Source of the DNA: Bacillota bacterium
GTDB lineage: Bacteria; Bacillota; Clostridia; Acetivibrionales; DSM-1351
DNA: 64,000 nt
Direction: 5' to 3'
Assembly: GCA_023400235.1 (NCBI GenBank)
Contig: JAEXFI010000002.1
Location: 101,051-165,050 of the forward strand
The notes under the pieces were generated by a model. That model searched no databases, was not told the DNA's origin, and saw only the letters and a list, made by a program, of their open reading frames with translations. Numbering within the stretch: position 1 is the stretch's first letter; every line of letters starts with the position of its first letter. Position numbers and translations under genes: made by a program. Below are positions 9,474 through 17,139 of this stretch, one piece after another.

Positions 9474-9824
9474 ATGAAATTACTGAGGCAATTTTTAATA
9501 ATACTTATTATTTGTGTGATTGGGGAAGTGCTGAACAAGGTGGTTCACATCCCTTTGCCGGGCAGCATTATTGGTATGCTGCTGCTGTTTAGCTGTTTGT
9601 TATTTGGTTTGATCAAAGTGGAAATGCTTGAGGATATAAGCAGATTTTTATTGGATCACCTGGCTTTCTTCTTTATCCCTTCAGGAGTGGGGTTATTGGC
9701 ATACGTTGGCATACTCAGGGCGAATTTAGTTCCGCTGCTGGTCATATGCTTTGTCTCCACAATTCTTGTAATGGTTGTTACAGGATTTACGGTACAACTG
9801 ATTAAAGGGAGGAAGCTAAAGTGA
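9474..9824 (+). CDS. CidA/LrgA-family holin-like protein
   Basis: Small polytopic membrane protein, 116 residues, of the CidA/LrgA family, which is linked to murein hydrolase control and to export of overflow metabolites. The signature PLPGSIIGMLLLF and the later FFIPSGVGL are present. ATG 9474 is chosen because GGGAG precedes it; an in-frame ATG 30 bases upstream has no clear site. Its stop overlaps the lrgB start by four bases (GTGA). The exact physiological role is unsettled for the family. Confidence 0.9.
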   Translation: MKLLRQFLIILIICVIGEVLNKVVHIPLPGSIIGMLLLFSCLLFGLIKVEMLEDISRFLLDHLAFFFIPSGVGLLAYVGILRANLVPLLVICFVSTILVMVVTGFTVQLIKGRKLK

Positions 9825-10516
9825 GAGAAATTATAGCAACACCTGTTTTTGCACTGCTGATATCTCTTCTGGCCTTTGAAATCGGTATATTTATTAATAA
9901 AAAAACCAGGCTGGCACTTTTTAATCCGCTTATGCTGGCTATTTTAATTGTAATGGGGATACTTCTTGTTTTTAAAATACCACTGGAGGAATATAAAAAA
10001 GGAGGGGACTTTATATCAATGTTCTTAACTCCCGCCACTGTAATACTGGCTGTTCCTCTATACAAAAACCTGCATTCCCTTAAAAAGGATTATGCAGCTA
10101 TAATTGGCGGGGTGATCGCAGGAAGTATCACAGCCATATTAAGCATATGGCTGCTGGGAAAGGCCTTTGGCCTGTCACCCCAGTTGCTGGCTTCACTTAT
10201 TCCAAAGTCGATTACCACGCCTTTGGGAATCGAGCTTTCAAAGCAGCTTGGAGGGATTCCATCGGTTACGGTGGCTGCCATTGTAATAACCGGAATAGTG
10301 GGAGCTGTTCTCGCACAATCTGTTTTGAAGCTGCTGGGGATAAAGGATAAAACAGCAAAGGGCATTGCCATTGGAACCTCTGCCCATGCTCTGGGAACCA
10401 CCAAAGCAGTTGAAATGGGAGAGATAGAAGGAGCCATGAGCGGCTTGGCCATCGGCCTTGCAGGTTTGGTAACGGTGATTGTTGCCACTATACTTGCAAG
10501 ACTTGGAATTTTTTGA
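9821..10516 (+). CDS. LrgB-family membrane protein
   Basis: Partner of the preceding LrgA-like protein; 231 residues and many transmembrane helices. Typical LrgB blocks are SLIPKSITTPLGIELSKQLGG and GTSAHALGTTKAVEMGE. Translation starts at GTG 9821 behind GGGAGG, overlapping the lrgA stop. The pair sits behind uvrB, possibly in one transcript. No LytSR-type regulator is visible nearby. Confidence 0.92.
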   Translation: MREIIATPVFALLISLLAFEIGIFINKKTRLALFNPLMLAILIVMGILLVFKIPLEEYKKGGDFISMFLTPATVILAVPLYKNLHSLKKDYAAIIGGVIAGSITAILSIWLLGKAFGLSPQLLASLIPKSITTPLGIELSKQLGGIPSVTVAAIVITGIVGAVLAQSVLKLLGIKDKTAKGIAIGTSAHALGTTKAVEMGEIEGAMSGLAIGLAGLVTVIVATILARLGIF

Positions 10517-10628
10517 CGAGTATCATACATTTTAAAGCTGTTAACCGTATATATGAGCAGTGGTAGCACTGCGGCCTCCCTGGGGGAGGTGCGCCGTATG
10601 ACATACTAATTCTTAATGGAGGAATGTT

Positions 10629-11312
10629 GTGAAGAATATATACGTGATATTGTCCGCCACTCCTACAATCATGGGGAAATTCATCCGGGTTTTCACCAGA
10701 AGCTGCTTTAACCATTCGTCCATAAGTCTGACGGAGGGCTGGGAGGAGATGTATTCCTTTGCGCGATACAGAGCGTCCAATCCGTTGGTGGGAGGTTTTG
10801 TAAAGGAATTTCCGGGCAGGCTGTCCCACGGAAGAGAACAAGAGGATGTTTATATAAAGGTATACAAAATTCCTGTTAGCAACAGGCAATTTGAACAGAT
10901 TAAAAGGTTTATCTACGGCATCCGGGATGACCATGAAAAGAATATATACGACACACTTGCAGCCATAGGTATATTTCTGGGATACAGGATTAACACCTAC
11001 AAGGCCTTTACCTGCTCTGATTTTGTAGCGCAGTCCCTTTCAAGAGGCCAGATCATATCAGAAAGCTGTGTAAGAAAGAATATAGTACCTGATGAAATGC
11101 AGCAGTTTCTGGATAAATATACGGTATTCTGCGGCTGCTTGAAAAACTATAAACCTGTAATAAATTCCTGCTGTGAATCGGAGGAGTTTTATATCAGGCT
11201 GGGCTTTATCAGGGAGGTGGCAAATACCTTCTATCATTTTTACAGCCTGCTCAGGCGGAATAATATGTACGGAATCTCTTTTTTTCAGCACAAGTCAAAT
11301 ATAAATATGTAA
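10629..11312 (+). CDS. papain-like (YiiX/NlpC-P60-type) hydrolase
   Basis: 227-residue protein starting at GTG 10629 behind GGAGGA. The segment FNHSSISL carries a conserved His-Ser early in the chain, and TCSDFVAQSL supplies a Cys later. This His-before-Cys order is that of permuted papain-fold hydrolases such as YiiX/LRAT-like proteins. No signal peptide is visible, so it probably acts inside the cell; the substrate (amide, thioester or peptidoglycan fragment) is not evident. It stands alone between lrgB and the phosphohexomutase. Confidence 0.6.
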   Translation: MKNIYVILSATPTIMGKFIRVFTRSCFNHSSISLTEGWEEMYSFARYRASNPLVGGFVKEFPGRLSHGREQEDVYIKVYKIPVSNRQFEQIKRFIYGIRDDHEKNIYDTLAAIGIFLGYRINTYKAFTCSDFVAQSLSRGQIISESCVRKNIVPDEMQQFLDKYTVFCGCLKNYKPVINSCCESEEFYIRLGFIREVANTFYHFYSLLRRNNMYGISFFQHKSNINM

Positions 11313-11316
11313 CTAC

Positions 11317-11445
11317 GCCGCATTTCGCCGCCTTGCGGCTCATGCCGGACGATGTTATTATCCTCAAAAGTAAGACTTTTTGCGGTAATAACGGCTAAGG
11401 AAGATAATAGAGCCGCATTTCACCGCCTTGCGGCTCATGCCGGAC
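11317..11445. repeat. pair of 34-bp GC-rich direct repeats
   Basis: Two copies (11317-11350 and 11412-11445) differ at one base and are 95 bases apart. Each contains the small palindrome GCCGC-CTT-GCGGC. They are richer in GC than their surroundings and resemble a REP-like intergenic element. Confidence 0.7.
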
Positions 11446-11524
11446 TATGCTATACTTATACAAACTAAACCATTAAATGGTTATTATCGTTATTTTAATG
11501 AATTTTAGGAGGTTAAGCTGTAAG

Positions 11525-13255
11525 ATGGATAGCATGGCAAAACTTAATTTGTGGCTGGAAAGCGATTATTTTGATCAAGAAACCAAAAATGAACTTATAT
11601 CTATAAAGAATGATGCCAAAGAGGTAGAAGATCGTTTTTATAAAAGTCTTGAATTCGGAACGGGCGGGCTTAGAGGTATTATCGGTGCCGGCACCAACAG
11701 AATTAATATTTATACCGTCAGAGTTGCATCCCAGGGCCTGGCAAACTACATAAACCAACTGGGAAAGCAGGACAAGGGAATTGTTATTGCATACGATTCC
11801 AGATTCATGTCACCTGAATTTTCTCTTGAGGCTGCCAAGGTATTCTGTGCCAACGGCATCAAGTCCTATCTTTTTGATGAACTTCGCCCAACTCCCCAAT
11901 TGTCCTTTGCTGTAAGATACCTGAAGGCGGCTGCAGGGATTGTGGTCACCGCAAGTCATAATCCCAAGCAGTACAACGGCTACAAGGTATATGGAGAGGA
12001 TGGCGGACAGCTGTCCATTGACGGCTCCAATGCCGTAATCCACGAGATAAATAAAATATCAGACATAACAAAAGTCAGCACCATGTCAAAGGAAGCGGCC
12101 CTGGAAAAGGGACTCCTTGAAATAATAGGCGGCGAGGTGGATGATGCATATATGGAAATGCTAAAAACCTTGCAGATTAATAAGGATGCTGTGGCTCAGG
12201 TGGCGGACTCCTTCAAGATAGTATATACGCCCTTGCATGGTGCAGGAAACAAGCCTGTAAGAAGGATTCTTTCTGAGAACGGCTTCAAGCATGTGCTGGT
12301 GGTAAAAGAGCAGGAGCTGCCCGACTCACAGTTTTCTACCGTGAAGTCTCCAAATCCTGAGGAAAGGGCAGCTTTTGAGCTTGCCATAAAGCTTGCTTCT
12401 GAAAATAATGTTGATCTTATCATAGGCACTGACCCTGACAGTGACAGAGTTGGTGTGGTTGTGAGAAAGGGTGACGGGGAATACGCCGTCCTGACCGGTA
12501 ACCAGACCGGCTGCCTGCTGCTGGAATATATACTCACGGCCATGAAGGAAGCAGGAAAGCTTCCCCAAAACGGCTTTGCAGTTAAGACAATTGTAACCAC
12601 AGAGCTTTCAAGGGAAATAGCAAAATTCTACAATATTGAGCTGGTTGAAGTTCTCACAGGCTTTAAGTTCATAGGTGAGCAAATAATGCTCAGGGATGAA
12701 CAGGGAGACCAGAAGTACCTCTTTGGCTTTGAAGAGAGCTACGGCTATCTTGCAGGCACAGATGTACGCGACAAGGACGCAGTGGTTGCCTCCATGCTGG
12801 TGGCGGAAATGGCTGCCTACTACAAAACCAAGGGCATGTCTTTGTATGACGCACTTACTAAGCTGTTTGAAAAGTACGGCTATTTCATTGAAGGCATAAA
12901 TTCCTTTACTCTGGAAGGCAAGGATGGCCTTATGAAGATAAAGTCTGCCATGGCTGCAATGCGCACCGCCAGACATACTGCGTTCGGAGGCTTAAAGGTA
13001 AAGGCCATAAGGGACTATCAGAATTCCGAAAGGTATGTGACAGCAGGTAATACTGTTGAAAAAATTACGCTGCCCCAATCTGATGTGCTTTATTTTGAAA
13101 TGGAAGATGGCTCCTGGTTCTGCGTAAGGCCTTCTGGAACAGAACCCAAAATCAAGATATATTACGGGGTATCAGACAAAACTCTGGAATTGTCACAGCA
13201 AAGGCTGGAAAACCTGACAAACTGCGTGCTTGACGTTATAAAACCCCTGCTTTAA
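11525..13255 (+). CDS. phosphoglucomutase/phosphomannomutase (alpha-D-phosphohexomutase)
   Basis: Interconverts hexose 1- and 6-phosphates. 576 residues from ATG 11525; AGGAGG lies 12 bases upstream, and the first residues (MDSMAKLNLWL) look like family N-termini. All four signature sites are visible: the phosphoserine loop TASHNPKQYNGYK, the metal loop DPDSDRVG, the sugar-binding GFEESYGYLAGT and the phosphate-binding RPSGTEPKIKIY. The length fits the longer PgcA/PGM2-like bacterial branch. Probably monocistronic, with its own strong terminator. Confidence 0.93.
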   Translation: MDSMAKLNLWLESDYFDQETKNELISIKNDAKEVEDRFYKSLEFGTGGLRGIIGAGTNRINIYTVRVASQGLANYINQLGKQDKGIVIAYDSRFMSPEFSLEAAKVFCANGIKSYLFDELRPTPQLSFAVRYLKAAAGIVVTASHNPKQYNGYKVYGEDGGQLSIDGSNAVIHEINKISDITKVSTMSKEAALEKGLLEIIGGEVDDAYMEMLKTLQINKDAVAQVADSFKIVYTPLHGAGNKPVRRILSENGFKHVLVVKEQELPDSQFSTVKSPNPEERAAFELAIKLASENNVDLIIGTDPDSDRVGVVVRKGDGEYAVLTGNQTGCLLLEYILTAMKEAGKLPQNGFAVKTIVTTELSREIAKFYNIELVEVLTGFKFIGEQIMLRDEQGDQKYLFGFEESYGYLAGTDVRDKDAVVASMLVAEMAAYYKTKGMSLYDALTKLFEKYGYFIEGINSFTLEGKDGLMKIKSAMAAMRTARHTAFGGLKVKAIRDYQNSERYVTAGNTVEKITLPQSDVLYFEMEDGSWFCVRPSGTEPKIKIYYGVSDKTLELSQQRLENLTNCVLDVIKPLL

Positions 13256-13289
13256 GCAGAGGCTGAAAAGAGCAACATTAAAACAATAA

Positions 13290-13342
13290 CCTTAAAAACT
13301 GGAATCCCCGGTCGGAAGGCCTGGGATTTCAGTTTTTAAGGT
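13290..13342 (+). terminator. phosphohexomutase terminator
   Basis: A long hairpin pairs CCTTAAAAACTGGAATCCC with GGGATTTCAGTTTTTAAGG, with the T-run inside the 3' arm. It could work in both directions. Confidence 0.8.
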
Positions 13343-13398
13343 TTAAACATGTATTCAGTAGCTTAGACGATTATTCCATACGGTATTCCATACTTAAA

Positions 13399-13554
13399 TT
13401 AACCTGTAGTGCCAGTTAATAAAGTCATTAAGAGACGAGTTGCAAGTCACGTGAGGACGACTTTAAAGAAATGCGCAGTATGATTAAAAGCTCGTCCGGG
13501 AGTGAGTGGCATTTTCTGACTGTTACCACATTCTTAATTAGCACTACAGGTTAA
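13399..13554. repeat. ~155-bp element bounded by 14-bp inverted repeats
   Basis: TTAACCTGTAGTGC (13399-13412) recurs inverted as GCACTACAGGTTAA (13541-13554), and similarity continues imperfectly inward. The interior has further complementary segments (GACGAG and CTCGTC). No coding frame fits. It could be a MITE-like remnant or a structured RNA. It lies between convergent genes and its right arm ends one base before the metallophosphoesterase stop codon. Confidence 0.55.
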
Positions 13555-13555
13555 A

Positions 13556-14419
13556 TTAATTCCCATATTTTATTCCACCAGTGCTTTCATCAGTGTTTCC
13601 AAGACTTACTGGGAGCTGAATTACCGCCACCTCGGGAAGGGAAAAGAACCGGAAGGGAAATATGACATTTCCCAGTCCCCTGTTAATGTACATATTAATG
13701 CCGTTTATTTTGTGAAGTCCCCTGAAGCATTTCATTTTACAAAGCTTTTCACTTCTCATAAGCTTGAATTCCAGATTGAAGGGCATCCATATCTGACCGC
13801 CGTGAAAATGCCCGCAGAGCAAGTAATCCGCTTTGTTGGGGGGGAGCTGAAAAACAATATCAGGATTATGAGAGATTGCTATATTTATACAACCCGTTTC
13901 GAAAGAGGGACTTATGTCTTTGAAGGCCTTGGTAATATCCGGCCTACCTCTTCTCAGGTCGTCAATTCCGATGAGATTATAGGTATACCGATCCTTGCGG
14001 ATTTTTGTATGGGAATTAATCAGAACCTCCGCACCTGCTGCCTCAAGCTGCCTGACAAAATCAGAAATTCTTTGTGTATTACTGTCCAGAGCATTATGGT
14101 CGTGGTTACCCAGGGTGAGACATACCTTGCAGATATCTGTCAAAGGTTTGAGAAAGTCTATGAATTTGGGTATATCCCGGGGAACTTCAATGTAGTCACC
14201 GCTTATAATGATTATGTCAGGGGCAGCCTGTCTTATACAGCGTAGCAGCCTGGAAACGGGTATGAATATTTTATTTATGTGTATGTCTGACAGGTGCACA
14301 ATTTTAAGGCCCTTGGAGCTTGTACTGAAATTAATCCTGCTCTTGGACAGAAGGGTTGTCTCTATTCTCATATAGACAAGAATTATTGCTATTATAACAA
14401 TTATTATGATATATGCCAT
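13556..14419 (-). CDS. membrane-anchored metallophosphoesterase (YaeI/YkuE-like)
   Basis: Calcineurin-like phosphoesterase of 287 residues. All dinuclear metal motifs are visible: HLSDIHI, GDYIE, GNHDH, a later His in ISHNPD, and the C-terminal GHFHGGQ. One N-terminal hydrophobic helix (about residues 2-17) would anchor it in the membrane, as in YkuE/YaeI. The frame continues upstream to 14587, but the start at 14419 (MAYIIII) places the helix first and has GGGAGAG upstream. The substrate is not predictable; YaeI-like enzymes act on lipid phosphoesters. Confidence 0.85.
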   Translation of the reverse strand: MAYIIIIVIIAIILVYMRIETTLLSKSRINFSTSSKGLKIVHLSDIHINKIFIPVSRLLRCIRQAAPDIIIISGDYIEVPRDIPKFIDFLKPLTDICKVCLTLGNHDHNALDSNTQRISDFVRQLEAAGAEVLINSHTKIRKDRYTYNLIGIDDLRRGRPDITKAFKDISPSFETGCINIAISHNPDIVFQLPPNKADYLLCGHFHGGQIWMPFNLEFKLMRSEKLCKMKCFRGLHKINGINMYINRGLGNVIFPFRFFSLPEVAVIQLPVSLGNTDESTGGIKYGN

Positions 14420-14648
14420 TTTTATGATTCTCTCCCGAATAACAGCGGACTTATTGGTCAAAATAAGTATATAGAAAAAAGTTGATTTTGTAAAATGTGC
14501 TTTGTTTAATTCCACTAAAGTAAAAAATTTGTTGCTAGTTTTTGGAACAGTCAGTATAATTATGTTATTAAACTGCATAAATATCAATAATTTGGGTTAT
14601 AATTATTCGTTATTGAGCGGTATATAACTAACACTTTAAGAGGACAAA

Positions 14649-15716
14649 ATGAGAAAGATAAGGATATCGAACTGTGAGCCGGGTATGGTGCTCGGAAGGG
14701 CAATATTCAACGGAAGCGTAATACTACTGGAGTCAGGCGCCGTTTTGAGCAGGCAGTATATTGATCGTCTTAAGGAGCTTGGAGTTTCTGAGGTTTACAT
14801 TGAAGATGATATCTCTGATGACCTTAAAATAAAGGATGCCGTAAATGAAGCCACCCGGCGGGAAGCTGTGGCCTTCATAAAGGAATCCATGGAAAACTAC
14901 ACTTCCATGCAGTTGTTAAATTCTTCCGAAGCCATTGAAATAGTTAATAAAATAATGGAGGAGATTTTGTCCTCTGACGATATTATAGTAAATCTGATGG
15001 ATATAAAGACCTGTGACACATATACCTATTCTCATTGTGTCAATGTTTGCATACTGTCCATTATAACGGGAATAAAGCTCAATCTCAGTGCTGTTCAGCT
15101 TAAGGAGCTGGGGGTGGGTGCTCTTTTGCATGACATTGGAAAGCTGATGATACCCACAGACATACTGATGAAAAAAGCTGCTCTTTCCAGTGAAGAATAT
15201 GATATTATCAAGGAGCATTCCCTGCATGGCTATAATATCTTAAACAGGCTGCCCTTAATAAGTGAGACCTCTGCCCGGGTTGCGCTGGAGCACCATGAGA
15301 GATTTGACGGCAAGGGCTATCCCAACGGCTTAAGGAAAGACGAGATTCATTTGTTTTCAAGAATAGTTGCAATTACGGATATTTTTGATGCACTCACCTC
15401 CAACAGAATCTACAGAGAAAAAATCAGTACAAACCAGGCAATAGAATACCTTACCTTTATGGCGGCACCAACGCTGGATTCCAGTGTTTTAAACTGCTTT
15501 GTGCAAATTATCCCTCCATTCCCCATAGGAACGGGGGTTGTGTTAAATAACGGTGAAAAGGGCGTTGTAATAAGCGTTAACAGGCATTATCCCACCAGGC
15601 CGGTAGTCAGGCTGGTTTTCAATGCAGACGGCAGCAGGAAGGAGCTTTTTGAGGAAATAAATCTTGCTGAAAAGGGAAATTACACAATTGTAAACAATGC
15701 GGAGCTTATAAGGTAA
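14649..15716 (+). CDS. HD-GYP domain protein (probable cyclic di-GMP phosphodiesterase)
   Basis: 355 residues; ATG 14649 with AGAGGA upstream. The N-terminal ~60 residues resemble the small DUF3391-like domain often found before HD-GYP. The catalytic part has HDIGK (161-165) and HHERFDGKGYP (215-225), so both the HD and GYP signatures are intact, predicting hydrolysis of cyclic di-GMP. A C-terminal ~80-residue extension follows the domain. No membrane segment or receiver domain is present, so the input signal is unknown. Probably monocistronic. Confidence 0.88.
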   Translation: MRKIRISNCEPGMVLGRAIFNGSVILLESGAVLSRQYIDRLKELGVSEVYIEDDISDDLKIKDAVNEATRREAVAFIKESMENYTSMQLLNSSEAIEIVNKIMEEILSSDDIIVNLMDIKTCDTYTYSHCVNVCILSIITGIKLNLSAVQLKELGVGALLHDIGKLMIPTDILMKKAALSSEEYDIIKEHSLHGYNILNRLPLISETSARVALEHHERFDGKGYPNGLRKDEIHLFSRIVAITDIFDALTSNRIYREKISTNQAIEYLTFMAAPTLDSSVLNCFVQIIPPFPIGTGVVLNNGEKGVVISVNRHYPTRPVVRLVFNADGSRKELFEEINLAEKGNYTIVNNAELIR

Positions 15717-15767
15717 GAAAAGCAATTTTATAATTTTATAATGTGGGCGATAATATCTAATTTGTTG

Positions 15768-15796
15768 TTGACAAACACCTTGTTTGTCATTATAAT
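15768..15796 (+). promoter_or_regulatory. tRNA-Leu promoter
   Basis: Consensus TTGACA (15768-15773), a 17-base spacer and TATAAT (15791-15796), 13 bases before the mature tRNA 5' end. Confidence 0.85.
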
Positions 15797-15809
15797 GAAA
15801 CATGCTCGT

Positions 15810-15892
<83 letters not shown>

Positions 15893-15898
15893 AGGTTA

Positions 15899-15946
15899 TT
15901 AAGCTGAAACAGATGCTCAATCGCATTTGTTTCAGCTTAATTTTTG
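15899..15946 (+). terminator. tRNA-Leu terminator
   Basis: The hairpin AAGCTGAAACAGATGC...GCATTTGTTTCAGCTT is followed by AATTTTTG. Confidence 0.85.
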
Positions 15947-16007
15947 TGTTATGCTTAATAAAAAGATTTGAATTTCGTATTTATATAATCTTTGCAGGAG
16001 GCTATCC

Positions 16008-16964
16008 ATGCAAACTAACAAAAAAGTGAAAGTTTTTATTACAGTGTTTTTAATTGTTATAATTGTTACTTGCATAGCTGGATTTTTAATTGCTTACATC
16101 CCTTCAAAGATGTCGGAAGAACACACAAATGACATTATTGATTTATATTTTCAAGACACGGGGTTTGACATAAATTCTTTTAACAGTGATTGGCAAGAAA
16201 AAATCCAAGAGTTTGAAATCATATCCGATTTAGGTCATACAATTCCAATATATTATATAGCGCAAAATGATAGATACGATAATAAAACTGTTATTTTAGT
16301 ACATTGGCATGAAAGCAATCATGCTGCAATGTATCCGATTGCCGAGTTGTTTTTGGAAAGCGGTTGGAATATAGTATTATATGACCAACGCGCACATGGA
16401 AAAAATACAGCTAAAACTGTCACATTTGGCTATTTAGAAAGTCTTGATTTGGATCAGGTGGTTGATTTTACTAAAGCGAAAACCGACAATAATGCCGTGG
16501 GTGTTCTAGGTCAATCAATGGGTGCATCTACCATAGCATACTATCTTGGAAGCGATGAAGCGAAGGAAAACCTATCGTTTGCCGTAATTGATTCTCCATA
16601 CAGCGGAATGTATGACGAAATATCATGGGAAATATCAAAGGGCAAGGTCCCCATAGTCGCAAGCGGATTAACTTCTCTTGGGAGTGCTTTTTGTAAGGCT
16701 TTATACGGATATTCATTTAAAGATGTTGACATTATTGAGAGAATAAAGAATAACAATACACCAACGCTTTTATTGCATAGCAAAGATGACCAAAAATGTC
16801 CTTACTATATGGCTGAAGATATTTTTAAAGCGATTCCACATGACCAAAAGGCGTTTATAACTTACGAAAACTCTGACCACTTGTTTTCCTTCTGGGATGA
16901 ACCGGAAAGATACTCAGACGAACTGTTTTCTTACATAATGAATTTTACAGACAGCAAGAAATGA
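16008..16964 (+). CDS. membrane-anchored alpha/beta hydrolase
   Basis: 318 residues with an N-terminal transmembrane helix (about 8-31) and an extracytoplasmic alpha/beta-hydrolase domain. The nucleophile elbow is GQSMGAS, an HWHESN segment follows the first strands (oxyanion region), LLHSKDD precedes a probable acid residue, and SDHLF supplies the catalytic His. ATG 16008 has GGAGG upstream. Its base composition is visibly more AT-rich than neighbouring genes, which could mean recent acquisition. Similar proteins are annotated as serine aminopeptidase/S33-like hydrolases; the substrate is unknown. Confidence 0.85.
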   Translation: MQTNKKVKVFITVFLIVIIVTCIAGFLIAYIPSKMSEEHTNDIIDLYFQDTGFDINSFNSDWQEKIQEFEIISDLGHTIPIYYIAQNDRYDNKTVILVHWHESNHAAMYPIAELFLESGWNIVLYDQRAHGKNTAKTVTFGYLESLDLDQVVDFTKAKTDNNAVGVLGQSMGASTIAYYLGSDEAKENLSFAVIDSPYSGMYDEISWEISKGKVPIVASGLTSLGSAFCKALYGYSFKDVDIIERIKNNNTPTLLLHSKDDQKCPYYMAEDIFKAIPHDQKAFITYENSDHLFSFWDEPERYSDELFSYIMNFTDSKK

Positions 16965-16999
16965 GCATAATGAGAACGAAATGTCTGTATCTTTTTTTG
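16946..16999 (+). terminator. terminator of the alpha/beta hydrolase gene
   Basis: TACAGACA near the end of the coding region pairs with TGTCTGTA, followed by CTTTTTTTG. The 5' arm overlaps the stop codon region. Confidence 0.6.
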
Positions 17000-17139
17000 T
17001 GGTGCGGCAGTTCAGCCAAAACTTAATCCTATAAAAAAATCCTTGGGTAAGGCTTCTCCGTTTGTAGCTTGTAGATTTTATGGCAAAATGTTAAAATTGT
17101 TCTAAGTTACACAACTGGTTATAAACGGAGGATATAATA

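Noticed and set aside
13712..14245. 177-codon plus-strand frame
   Set aside because: Antisense to the metallophosphoesterase, whose motifs are all intact on the minus strand.
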